Of a stretch of 64,000 bases of DNA, positions 46,759-57,900 are shown in pieces. Position 1 is the stretch's first letter, and each line of letters begins with the position of its first letter. The notes under the pieces were generated by a model. It did not search any database. It had not been told where the DNA came from and saw nothing but the letters and a program-made list of their open reading frames with translations. The translations under genes and the position numbers were made by a program. Origin of the DNA: Favolaschia claudopus. Taxonomy: Eukaryota; Basidiomycota; Agaricomycetes; Agaricales; Mycenaceae. Location: contig JAWWNJ010000244.1 of NCBI GenBank assembly GCA_037176885.1, forward strand, positions 62,001-126,000. The letters are read 5' to 3'.

Positions 46759-49700
46759 TGAGGGCGGCTGGGATCGTCGCTGGCGGCGAGTGACGCCAAG
46801 TTGGTTAGACTAACGGCGGCTCCATGAGAGGTCAGAGAGACACGGGTACAAATACTCGGCCAAGGCTCGGTTGTTACGGCAATGCTCGGCTATTCAAGGA
46901 CGCCCAAGATCTAATCAAGATTCTTATGTTCGGCGACCCGGACTTCGAAGCTCGAGGAATAGGAAGGCTTGAATGGGGAGTAGCAGTCCTGTAAATAACA
47001 GCCTTTGACCAGAGTTTTTGACCTTATTTTCCGTTGTAGAAGGCAATTATTCCGGACCCGAACCATTTTGTTTTCCAATGAACCGGAGTTTCGGTATGCG
47101 CCGCTGAAGGCGGAAGTTCGCAGAAATCCCAAAAGCGGACGAATGTATAGAGACAGATTTTCCAAAGAGAACGAAAGAAAGAGATGACGACGACGAGTTG
47201 CGGATACCCTCGAGTTGATCGGCCAGAGCCATCACTGGCTATTCAACCATCAAGCGATCGATCAATCCCGAAGTCGCCGGCTGGCGGCGGGCGCTGAATT
47301 TCGTGGAGAATTAGGGAGACTTACACGGGAATTGGAGAGGAGCGAGGTCGGGGGAATTCACTCGAAATTCACAAGAAAGCTCGCTGATGACTTGAATAAC
47401 ACATAAAAGTGCCGCGAAAATTGCAGGAAAACGGCCAACGTCCAACCTAACGCAACATCTATCCGACGTAGGTCTGTCCGAATAAACAAATAAGCATCGA
47501 GCTGTCCAACGGGCCCGTCGAAATCAATTCAATTCAATGGCTGGGATCCTCGCTGAGAAGGAAGCAACTAACAACAGATTTTCTGATGTCCTGCCAATAC
47601 ATAGACTGTTCCGTTCCGTGGCAAGGGAGGGCAAGGATTGCAAATTTCCTCTGAGTATAGCGGTCCGGGAACCCGCACTCTCTGTTTCCCCAGATTGCAC
47701 TGGTAAATCTCCTCCATCATCTTCCTTTGTTTATCAAATCAACGATGAGTCTTTTGCGGGGGTTCCCACGCATGGATCGCCTACCAACCACCCATTTCGC
47801 CGCCAAGCAATTGCTATGAACAGGCATTCCAGTGATCCGACAGTTGTACGGGATTCTCTAAATATCTCGAGGATCTTCTACACACTTTCTACACCTCTTC
47901 CTGAATTCTCCTGAATTACTAAGTTATATGAGACATGGACAGGCTCCGCAGAAGGTATTCAACTATAGTTCACGGATAAGACTGTTCGGCGCCGTGATCT
48001 ATGTACTTGACGGATCCAACTGAAAGCCCGTTTTACTCTCTAAATTCAGCGGCAGCCATCAGCTTGATTGTTGGATTTCTTGTTCAACATTGTTTCAGTC
48101 ACCTTTCCACACCGAATGCATATGGTGATTCTGTCGAGGAATTGCAATACCATTCCCCACCGTGCTAGAAGAATAGTAGACCCTATCAGGTACGACCATT
48201 CCATTCCCTTCATTCAGCTTAGTTCCTACATATTCAACCGTTGTCGAAGATCGTCGATGGATTTGCCCAAGATTAGCCGCGTTTAGTGTTTTGCCGGCCC
48301 TGGCTCAAAGCCAGAAGCCAGCCAAGCCAAGCCATGGCTTGAGCAAGCCAGGCCAAGCCGTTTCTCTGGCTTTCGTCTGGCTCTGGCTCCTGGCTCGAAG
48401 ATTTCCGGGCCAAGCCAAGCCAGGTAAGCCATGGCTTTGAGCATTCCTTTCGGCAGGTGAAACTTAAATTGAATGAAGGGAAGACACTTCGAGGCGAAGA
48501 TTATCTGCACATAATTGTTTCCAACACTCTTCTGCCAATTTTTGGACGAACACTAGAAATTTTGACGACGAAGTCAGTACCACTTCCAAATTAGGAAAGT
48601 CTCACTGACAGTTAACGAGGGAAAGTTGCAACGAGAGTGTCAGTGAAGAGCTCTGCAAGTTTCAGGAATGTAAGTATCACATCTTTGGGCTATAATAACG
48701 TTAATTAACCCAAATCGGCCCGCGTTATCTTGGTGCCTTCGGGTACTAATCCGCTCAACTGTTGAGACACCGTGATTGCCATACCCCACGCCGGCGGCCG
48801 CAGCGGCCAAGTTCCAAAACTGTAACAGTTAAACGGAAATCGAACATGGATATTGAGCCGTCGAGGAAAGGCATAGAAAGACTCAACAACATCGAGAGCC
48901 TAATGTGCGTTGCGATGGACTCGACATCATCGTTCATCTGAAATCAACAATCAAGTTCAAGTTGTCGAAATACCAGCTTCCTTTCTTTCTTCCAACGTTC
49001 GAGAGGTAACTAGTGAACGAAGAAGCAAAGAAACTCGTTCGACTCACAGTCTTCGTTTGTAGACTGCTACCAACAACAACGACTCGATGTTAAGGGCATC
49101 TCGGGAGGGAGGAAAAGCGGACGGTTACCGTGACCGAGGTCCGAGTGGCAAATGACAGTAATACTTGCAGTTGCTTCTCTTCCCGTCTAGACCAACTTGT
49201 AAACGAGAGGAAGTCAGAGCGGAGGGTGACAACAACCTGCGAGCATATCTACTTCGTGTTCCCACCGTGATAGAGTTCGCAACTTCAAGTCAGGGTTCAG
49301 CTCTGTTATCTAGAACGACTTTGACGTGCCAGACAGCATCTGGGCCCAAAGATACGGGCCGCTGTAAATGTCAGAAAGAATCTGTCGGTGACGAGAAGTG
49401 CCTTTTTGAAAGGTGAAAATCAACTGTTCAACAGTGGCAGCCAGAAAGGCGAACAGCGATCTTATAATATCATCTTATCTTATCTCTTACGGCAAAGCCT
49501 TGAAAAATAAGCCGGAGCGGCGAGTTCAACGGAGACATAAATGGGATAAAATCCCGTTAAACTCACCTACGGGCGAGCGAATGAAACGGACTATTTCGAG
49601 GATGTTGAATCACGGATCAGAGTGACTTGACCTTCTGCTGGCACGTTGCAGCCGTTCGCTCAGCGCAGAGAATCCATGCGTGGGGCCAAAATTCAGCATA

Positions 49701-50501
49701 ACCCAATACCACAACTCTTCCGACATAGACACGGGGAATTATGCCCGCCTTTCCCACTTTTCTCCCCTCCAATCAATCAAAGCCAATCATTTTGTTCTGG
49801 CAGTCGAATCAGATTTGAATGTTCAACAAGCCACTGCAATCAATGTACTTACATGATTCGATAAAGGAGCGAGAGGCAGTACTCACTCACTATTCAAGTT
49901 TCGACGCTTTATTATGCGCTCTTGAGTTGTTGCACAGGATTGAGGGGTTGGTTGATGAATGCATACGCTGAGCATGCGTGAAGGCTGGGCTTGAGAACGG
50001 CCAAGTTGAAATTGATTATACCGATGGTCGTGGAGTCGAAAGCCGCGAATTCGGAAGGTAGGAAAGCAATGAACATAGCGTCATCTGACCTTCGCCGTGA
50101 TCTTCAAGGAATTCAACAAAAAAACGAAGATCGTAATAGAAGAGGTGGAGTGAACACGGAACCGCCGGAACCAAAGCCAGGCACGAGTGAACCTATAGTA
50201 CTGATGAGCACCGAACTCACACATTCAAAAATATAAACCAGTCAGATAAGACAAAGCAAAATAAAGCGAAGAGAGTGAATAGAGTCTAGCACCGACGCTG
50301 ATGACCGAGCAGCAGAGTGAGAGCAGGAAGTCACAACATCGGGGAGGTATATTCCACATTACCCAGCCGCGGTTCTCCCTTGGTCTCCCAATCAATTAAT
50401 AAACATTTCAACGACACAGTAAACATGAAGTATACCTCAAGGTGGATTCACAGCCTCCACAAACGCTCCCGGCGGGCCGCCCTCATCCAACCCATGCATC
50501 C
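46759..50501. other. Gene-poor 3.7 kb; nothing convincing
   Basis: Only short frames. One at 47537-47914 (+, 125 codons) shows no domain and poor evidence of being coding. The stretch holds the CCAAGCCA-rich repeat at 48277-48560. No tRNA, rRNA or transposase motif seen. Confidence 0.5.
48277..48560. repeat. Palindrome-rich GGCTTGGC repeat with TAGTGTT ends
   Basis: Many CCAAGCCA / TGGCTTGG words in both orientations, including the 14-bp palindrome CAAGCCATGGCTTG, can fold into long hairpins. The left edge reads TAGTGTTTTGCCGG and an AACACTA lies near 48551, so it may be a small inverted-repeat element. A related edge is at 56595-56665. Confidence 0.4.
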
Positions 50502-52193
50502 TCACATCAAATCCATCATACTCCGCACTTTTAACCACCGCACCCGAGGGTCCCTCCGCGAGCCGCCGTCCACGAAAATCCGGACTAGCCGCAGCCTCGT
50601 CGCTCTCCTCCGCACAGCGATGAACTCATACAACGCATCGGTGTAGTCGAACTCCCCCGGCGCGGAATTTGTGTCCACGCAGAAGAGCGACGCGAGGGCG
50701 GGGCAGATGTGTGTGTCCTGTAGAGCCGCGAGCACCGCGGTGGCGTGAAGATCCGCTGGAGGGGCGCCAAATGCGACGGGAATGCAGAGGTGCCGGAGGG
50801 AGGGGGAGCAGAAGTCGAGGATGTCTATGATGGGGGGGAGAGCATGCGCGTGCAGTATGGTGAGAGAGCGCAAGCGGACGTGCGAGCGGCGGAGGAAAGG
50901 CAGCACGCAATGCGAAAACGAATGTTTGACGATGAGCTCCTCCAATGCGGGTGCGTCGATGGCGTCGAGGACGATGGGGAGCCGGCATAGCGCGTGAAGG
51001 TGGATGCGCGGACCTCGTATCACGCCCGGGGGTGCTCGCAGATAGAGCCCGCATTCGCGCAAATCCTGCGCGCGGCGCAGAATCTCGAGGTGCGTGGTGG
51101 CAAGCAAGAGTGCGCGAAAGCGCGTTATTTGCTCCCATGCGATAGTTGGGATGCGCGTCGTCGTCGGCTGAGTCCTCGGGTCCGAAGGCAATAACAGTGC
51201 CTGCTGTGCCAGAAACACTTCACGCAGGTGCGGAGTGTTGGCGAAGCAATCGGGTGGGCTGGCGCGGCCATCGAGCCAGATATTGGTGACGTCGACAACA
51301 TCGAGTCTGCGGAGTCGGGGGAGGTAAAGAGGGACGGGAAAACGAAATAACGGGTTGAAGTCGCCCTGCAAGGTCAAGTGATCCCAGTGACTGCATCGGT
51401 CTAGAAGTGCGTTGAAAAGATCCCAGAAGTGGTCGGACATGCGGTTGTGTGTGGTGGAGAGTATGAGATGGATGTGAAGCGGAGCATCCCCGCTCAGCGT
51501 CAGCTGTCTCTGGAGCATTGCTATAGGTACCTCTCTTCGTAAAGTGGGGTCGCGGGGAATGTAGATGACAATTGTCGACCAAAATGATGCATCTTGAATA
51601 GCGCAAGCTCTCCATCGACCACAGATGTGAGTGAGGTGAAGCGGGGGGTAATGCTGCAGGTCTAGTATGGGAGACGCCGCCAACCGCAATATACTGGTGA
51701 TCAACTCCGGGGGAAGACGTCGAATCGGGGAAAGTATGCCGCTATGGAGGTCGATAGAGTTTTCCAAAAGCTCTCGTTCTCGAATGAGCTGAGACAGAGG
51801 TGGAGGTAGCCCGTGCAGGTATCTGCTCATATGAAGAAAGCCTTCTGAATCCCCTGGCTGCTTTTCCTCATCGAACCATCGCAGCACCCCCTCATACTTC
51901 TGCACAAGTGGAGATTCGGGCGAAAGATCTTTGATATGTGTGACATCCCAGCGTTGCAGATGTTTTTGCAGAGTCAGAATATATTCTTTCACCAGAGGAA
52001 TGTCGGCCTCGTGTGGAACATCGTTTGTCCCAAGTAGCGAGAGAACTCGGCCAGGAGGGGGTGGAATTGCGGGCGGTGTGCGCGGAATAAGAGGTGGGAT
52101 GGTACGGGATTTACGCGGAAGATAGTCCTTGAAAACGAGAGCGGCGATGATGAAGAGAGGTGCAGAGCTTGCAAGCAAAGAGATTGTCGACAT
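50502..52193 (-). CDS. F-box-type protein with N-terminal hydrophobic segment (paralog 1)
   Basis: 563 residues, single exon, ATG at 52193. Starts with a hydrophobic stretch (L-L-A-S-S-A-P-L-F-I-I-A-A-L-V-F) followed by a Pro-rich linker, then E-Y-I-L-T-L and L-S-P-E-S motifs, and an F-box-like segment P-I-R-R-L-P-P-E-L-I near residue 155. W-R-A-C-A-I-Q-D-A-S follows, then an LRR-like C-terminal half. It is clearly related over its whole length to 57901-59682, which lies in the same orientation. The N-terminal segment suggests membrane anchoring, which is unusual for an SCF adaptor. It could also be a non-SCF protein keeping the fold. Confidence 0.8.
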   Translation of the reverse strand: MSTISLLASSAPLFIIAALVFKDYLPRKSRTIPPLIPRTPPAIPPPPGRVLSLLGTNDVPHEADIPLVKEYILTLQKHLQRWDVTHIKDLSPESPLVQKYEGVLRWFDEEKQPGDSEGFLHMSRYLHGLPPPLSQLIRERELLENSIDLHSGILSPIRRLPPELITSILRLAASPILDLQHYPPLHLTHICGRWRACAIQDASFWSTIVIYIPRDPTLRREVPIAMLQRQLTLSGDAPLHIHLILSTTHNRMSDHFWDLFNALLDRCSHWDHLTLQGDFNPLFRFPVPLYLPRLRRLDVVDVTNIWLDGRASPPDCFANTPHLREVFLAQQALLLPSDPRTQPTTTRIPTIAWEQITRFRALLLATTHLEILRRAQDLRECGLYLRAPPGVIRGPRIHLHALCRLPIVLDAIDAPALEELIVKHSFSHCVLPFLRRSHVRLRSLTILHAHALPPIIDILDFCSPSLRHLCIPVAFGAPPADLHATAVLAALQDTHICPALASLFCVDTNSAPGEFDYTDALYEFIAVRRRATRLRLVRIFVDGGSRRDPRVRWLKVRSMMDLM

Positions 52194-52596
52194 GCAGGGA
52201 AGAGGGAAAACGTGGCAGCTGCGGCAATTGCCGGTTTATTTGATTGGCGCCATCATTTTCTCTTGCCCTCTGCATTCATCTCGTCGCTGTCGGTCTGTTC
52301 GTTCCAAATCCTGATTCTTCTCCTTCGCAGTCTTGTCGTATGCCCACTTTCAACGCCCGATTCCGCTACACAATCTTGACCAACTTGACAGAGCGGCGGA
52401 CGCCGGATCATAATTTTGCAGATGATTTTTTGAATGATTTCACTTTTTTTTTGTATCCTCTGCCTTCGAGATACTCAACGAGCGCAAAACAAAATACTCG
52501 GCTGAACTTGCCTGCTTTATATATCTTCATGCCTCAAGCTTCGCACTTCAGAGATTAGATGACCTTCGATTTCAATGATTGGATTGTCGACGATCC

Positions 52597-52770
52597 GAGA
52601 ATCGCATTTTCCCCGCACACCCATCCTCTACGATGTGGCACTGAGACCGCGTATCCGATGCTCTGGGCTTATAAGACTGCGTCGTCTATGTACGCTGCTG
52701 CTAGGGAACGCTGAGATGCTGTTCGTCCGACGACATTTCAGCTTGTGGAGGGCGGGAATCATTCCGTGCG
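52597..52770 (+). pseudogene. Fragment of alpha/beta hydrolase last exon
   Basis: Matches the last-exon DNA of the hydrolase at 30.6-30.77 kb but has a one-base loss after the T-P-I-L-Y codons and an in-frame TGA, and it lacks all upstream exons including the nucleophile. It was cut off at the duplication breakpoint. Confidence 0.8.
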
Positions 52771-53162
52771 TGGATCAATCACCCACTCACTTCGATTTTC
52801 TCTTGTTTGTAGATGCACTACGATGTGCCGCACGTTCTCCTACGCGAAGTTGTCGCTGGTTGCGTCTCATAGTGTTACTGTTACTTAGCTTGCAAGAATT
52901 TGAATAGAACTTTGAGATTCTGCTAAACAAGAACGGGGCTGAAGGATACGGAAAAAGGCGGTGGGCAAGAGCACAACAAGAGGTTTGTTTATCTTCCTTG
53001 CTATTCGGTCAGGCCAATGGATCGTCTTGGCATTCCCGCCACATTACCGCTGCTGCGCCATCAGGGCGGAATGATGCGCTGGTCTGTTGGGTGTTCTTTG
53101 TCAACCTTGGGGTGCCGTAAGTAACGCAACTTGCTTCTCGACCACCACCATCTCAACCACAA

Positions 53163-54857
53163 ATGCCTCGTGAAACCCTAGCTCATCCAACCAATCCCTC
53201 CTGGCAGATCAGAATACACCCCACTTCCCCACTGTACCTCCAGAACTGTTCTTCACATGGCTCAGATTGCGTAGTAAACTTTTCGTCGGCGAGGCTGAGA
53301 TTGCACTGTTTGCATCATGTCGCGGAATCTTGGACAGAGGAGGATCGGGATGCGCATCCTGCGTGGACTCACGATCTGCTTGATTTGTATGTTATCTAGT
53401 TCTTTCTTGGAAAGATCCTGGCTGCGGCTAATACAGGGTTCGTGACTTTCAGATGTGAATCTGCGGTAAAAGATTCGGAACATCGCTGCGATGAAGTCTG
53501 CACTCAATTCGAGGTGATAGCGTCCACGGGTTTGAAGTTTCCTATTGATGGTACTGCATAAAGGCCGGCGGAATAATCACTAACCGCTCATCATTCGTCA
53601 AAACTTCCACTATCTTCGATGAGATCGCGTATTTCCACGGTTCATCGCGATGGGACGACCACTGGAACTCTCCACCAGATTTCTCACTCCATCCAGATCT
53701 CACTCATCTGCTAACACCATCTCAAAGTAAGCTCTCAACCAACCAACTCGCCGTATCTCACCTGAATTGCCTAGTCAATCTTGTTAACAAACACCTCCAT
53801 CTCATCGGCGAATATTATTCCACAATGGAAGCCTCAGGGTTCTTCGAGCAAACCGCTGGTATGGTATATCCCCCACTTTATGCTGCAAGGAATATATATT
53901 CAATGCCATTTAAATCTAAATCCTCAGGATTCGTCTCAGCGGTCTTCCAGTCCATCCACTCCCAGCGTCCCCTGCACCCAACCAGTGCCTTCGGCGCGGG
54001 CTTCAGCGGCTTCGACCGCATCGACGAGCGCGGGTGGGACCGCGCGGGCTACGAGGCGACTGAGGATCATTCTCCCGAGAGCTGGGAGTTGCGGAGTCGG
54101 TATCAGATCGCGTACTTTATTCTCCTAGGGCGGCTTTTCCAGGTTCGTCGGCAGGTAATAATTCAGGAAGTACTTATGAAACTGAAACGCACGTTATTCT
54201 AGATGCCTGCAGGCTACCTAGTAGCGTACGATCCGTGCTACTCAATCGTAGACGTGGTGTTGCTAGCTTCGCTCGGTGTGCGGGCCTTTCGCAAGCGAGA
54301 TCCTGGGGTAGGTCTTCCCGTTCAGGGCAGTATCGCATATACAGACCTACTGATCAAAATCCCTAGCTTAAGCGTCTTCGAGAATTCACATCCCCAACCC
54401 TCTTCTACGCTCCGGGAGCGGAACAACACGTATTCTGCCACATGATCCAGCGCGCAGAAAAGATTCAGAATCTGATCATTCTCAGCGGCGATGCATCCTG
54501 GTGTGCACCTCTGACAGACGATTTCAGTCAGTGCTCGATCCTGCTTCTCGATCCACGGTATCTGAAATCGAACTCACTCACACGCCCGGCCAGCTGCACA
54601 CTACGCACGCATACGCGCCCCGCAATACCTCAATACAGACAACGGCGATTCGGAATCTCCCTGCGGAGAGGACAACTGCCTCCAATGGATCCCGCATTCG
54701 AGGATCGAGGCATTTCACACTGCACGAGGCCCAGCGAGTGAGCCGCCGGTGCTCCAGGTAAGCTTGAGCCGTTTATTTTGTTTGTGTGCAGAAACGTGTT
54801 GATTTGGAGACTATTCAGGTCGTTATGCCCGATGGCAGTTTGGAGTTTCAAGATTAG
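53163..54857 (+). CDS. SRR1-like protein, copy B (intact-looking)
   Basis: Multi-exon gene from the ATG at 53163 to the stop at 54855-54857. The exon carrying M-E-A-S-G-F-F-E-Q-T-A-G joins F-V-S-A-V-F across an intron (about 53855-53929) in frame, and D-E-R-G-W-D-R continues to Q-I-A-Y-F-I-L-L without the shift seen in copy A. A second half (A-Y-D-P-C-Y-S-I-V-D, L-F-Y-A-P-G-A-E-Q) fits the SRR1 domain pattern; relatives (Arabidopsis SRR1, yeast BER1) are linked to circadian/light signalling and tubulin stability. Function here is unknown, and exact splice sites in the 3' part are uncertain. Confidence 0.6.
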
Positions 54858-55060
54858 ATGTTGCTGAGGTGCAGTCTCGCATTAATGTACGTAGGCCTAT
54901 GAGCGAGAACCGCGCCAAACAGGCTCGAGTGGCTCCACCAGCGTAAGCTCCAAAAAATTATCAAAGCTATACTCCGAACCAGTGCTTACGAATGTATGGA
55001 GTCCGATTAAAATAATCAAAATTCCAAGACGCGCTACCGCTCAGGCTGCCACCCTTCAGT

Positions 55061-56062
55061 TCAATTCCCAAAGTGAAGCGTAATCTCAGCACCCTCCGCC
55101 CCATCCACATCCACCGTCACATACGCGCCCGTCGCCACGTCACCCCCTCCCTCAACTGCGATATCCCACTTCACCTCCGGATATCCCTCCGTCAACAACA
55201 AATTTGTCTTCGTAAACCGCACCGGCTCAGCAGGATAATGCTCTCTCTCTACCGCTCCCTCCTCCTCCATCCCAATCGTCGCCACCATCCCAGGCGTATC
55301 ATAAAGGGATCCAAGCTGCGGCAAATCATCCCTCCCAGCGAAGGACGCCATGTACCAAGTTTCCCCGGGATTCCCAAGGCCAGTATCATGAATTATGCTG
55401 GAATTGAGGATGGTTCCGGGGATGACCGTCGGGTCAACGCCATTTCGTCCCGCTATGAGAATCGCGCCGGCGTCAGGGAACCATTCGAATTGAGCCAAGA
55501 CGGTCCAATAGGAGCCGCCGATGAGCGCAGTGGCGCCATACTGTGGGTAGAAAGAAAGTTCTGTGTAAATACAAAACAAAACATGCATGAAAATAACGGA
55601 ACACTGGCATACCTGAATCACAGTGCTCAACTCCCCATATGGCACCCCATGCTCATCCGTCGCGACAAGACTACTCGCGATCCACAGCAACTGACTATCG
55701 AACTTCTTCGGCGCGGGCGGAACGACGAAAGTCGTGTTCAACGCCTCCAACTTCGACGAGTTATTGTTGGTTAGCGGGACTGAGGCCGCGATGGTAGTAA
55801 TACCCTGACGCCGTGCATGTGTAGGCGATCGCACTGCTTCCCGTTGCACATTCCTGCTTTGGGTAAACGTGTGGATGAGAGCGCCTTTCGCGTCGAACAC
55901 CTGGAGCTCGCGACCGACTTGCCGCACGCGCGATTTATTCGGGACGACATAGATGGGTTTGCCTGAAGGTGCGTGCCCGATTGGGGTGAGTAGTCCAAGA
56001 GCGGGTTGGGAGAGAAAAGTAGCGGCCACCGCGATGATTCGCAGGGCGGAGAGAAGGAGCAT
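55061..56062 (-). CDS. Secreted protein of unknown function, copy B
   Basis: Paralog of 27003-28026 in inverse orientation, with the same signal peptide and core. The homologous intron (about 72 bp, starting GTATGC after V-I-Q) has no stop and keeps frame, so the whole 333-codon stretch is open whether or not it is spliced. It appears intact, and copy A's His/Thr microsatellite expansion is absent. Confidence 0.75.
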   Translation of the reverse strand: MLLLSALRIIAVAATFLSQPALGLLTPIGHAPSGKPIYVVPNKSRVRQVGRELQVFDAKGALIHTFTQSRNVQREAVRSPTHARRQGITTIAASVPLTNNNSSKLEALNTTFVVPPAPKKFDSQLLWIASSLVATDEHGVPYGELSTVIQVCQCSVIFMHVLFCIYTELSFYPQYGATALIGGSYWTVLAQFEWFPDAGAILIAGRNGVDPTVIPGTILNSSIIHDTGLGNPGETWYMASFAGRDDLPQLGSLYDTPGMVATIGMEEEGAVEREHYPAEPVRFTKTNLLLTEGYPEVKWDIAVEGGGDVATGAYVTVDVDGAEGAEITLHFGN

Positions 56063-56587
56063 TGCAAACTGTGAAGGAAATTAGAACGAAATGGAAAGCA
56101 GATGAATGTGAAGGCAGAATCACAGTGAAGCAAGTGGATATTATATTTATTTCTTCGCTCCCGGCGCAGCAGTACGCGTAGAGATAGTACGGCGTTGATT
56201 ACCCGTTCTCAAACGGCTACTCCGCCAAAGTCGAGAAGGACATTGGCCATCTTTTTGGCAGTTCTTGGCGAAATACATATCAAATCCTAGCGCCGCAGCT
56301 CCGCAGCGGGTTCTATCAGGATGGAAAGAAGTTTGAAACGAAGTTGACTCATTTTGACTCTTGGTTGGTCTGGAAAAAAAACCACCGAACGTAACGCGTT
56401 CAAGTTGCATTGGGAGGAGAGTAACCGTAGAGGCTCCAGACCAATACGGTGCCAGACACAGACCCTCGACGCTGCACGGTGGCAGGCAGAGGTAGTTGAA
56501 GCCGAAGGAGACTGCAATGTTGTGGGAGAAGACAAGCCCTATCGGAATTTACTTGGAATTTACCGATCAGTTGTTGATTGATCCTCA

Positions 56588-57900
56588 GGTTTACCCAAAG
56601 CCACCTCAAAGGGGGTGGGCAAAGCCACGGCTTTCAGGCCAAGCCAAGGCCGGAAAACACTAGAGAGGCCAAAGTAATTGTTCCGACGAGATATTGACAT
56701 CGATCGTCGCTCGAAGCAATTTGAATCTATACAAGTCGAGCCTCCGCTTCGCTCCGGCCGCTGATTAAGCTCGACAGTTCAGTTGAATATGGGAAAATAC
56801 TTAGTCCTCTTCCATTGATGTGCGATGAATGTTTGCTTTCAAGCGTACGCACAGCGGCGTCGAAGGAGACGGGAAAATTGAACAGTAAAAACAATTTGAA
56901 AGCAAAAACATGGACACAACAAAAGAACTGAAAAGGACGGGATATGGAAAGAAGAAACACTCACCAACGCTTGATTCCAGTGTAGTACACAGCCGAAACA
57001 CTCAATGGCGCCCGCGAAGGCGAAATTAAGCTTAACATCCGCGAAATCCTCCCTGTGACATACCCGATTAGTTTGAAGCGCCAGCGAGTTTGATGAACTG
57101 GATTTGCAGCGAGGTTGAATGTGTTGCAGGTGTATTGAAGTCGTCGAAGCATGGCATTAAGGCAAGCACGAAGATAAAAGAATATTGCTCATGGTATTCA
57201 GCAAAGTGTCATCGTTGAAATTAGCTTATAATCAGTATTTGAATTCAATTTCGACAATATGAGGGGAATTGATTGTAGGATTCACAGTTCCCGGAGGTGC
57301 AAGAGCGTTGAGAAACCTCTAGAGCGCGGCCCAGAAAGACGGGAAAGAATAATTGCGACTCGGCGACGGAGAATAATTGAGGTTGCAAGATTCGAATTTC
57401 GAAGGAAGAGTGGCAAGCGTAGAACAACCGGGGCAGAAGTAGACAGGCAGCGTGAAGTGGTATAAGGGTGAGCAGTCGTTGGGATGATCCATATATAAGA
57501 ATATTCACGAATCACCGCAGTAAATGCACAGTCCCGCAGTCCCGCAGTTTACAGCAATGAAGCGGAAATGAACTCCAGACGAGGCCGGTTCAGGAGACAG
57601 AAGTGTTGAAAAGGTCACGCTGCACCGCACAGTCAATGCAGCTGATTGTTTTGAGCTGGTGAGACGGGCACTGGAAGAGAGCAGAGGAAAATTAGGATGC
57701 CCAAAGGGGATGCTGCACCGCCGACTCGCCATCTCGTTAAAGAACGGTTAATAACAAAAATTGATATTGATGAGGTCCTTGTAGACGTATGAAGGAAGAC
57801 TACGATCACAAGAAGAGAGAAGTTGACACTTGAGTACATAGATTGTCGCCTAGCCAAAATCAAGTGAGAAACTGGGAATCAAGATCAAGTGGGTCCTGAC
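56588..57900. other. No gene recognised; short GGCTTGGC-type repeat at the left edge
   Basis: 56595-56665 holds CCAAGCCA-type words and ends GGAAAACACTAGA, the inverse of the TAGTGTTTT edge seen at 48277. The rest has short frames only and probably includes the 3' flank of the F-box gene to the right. Confidence 0.45.

Larger units (their letters stand above)
52595..56587 (-). repeat. Inverted segmental duplication, arm B
   Basis: Reverse-orientation copy of 26499-30765. It contains a hydrolase tail (pseudogene), an intact-looking SRR1-like gene and a secreted-protein gene. The right edge lies near the CTGAGGATCA homology, next to a GGCTTGGC repeat. It separates two paralogous F-box-type genes. 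Confidence 0.88.

Noticed and set aside
45313..46813. Several long plus-strand frames opposite the F-box gene
   Set aside because: Shadow frames caused by GC-rich codon use of the minus-strand gene.
47537..47914. 125-codon plus-strand frame as a gene
   Set aside because: No domain, no paralog in the window and no sign of flanking exons.
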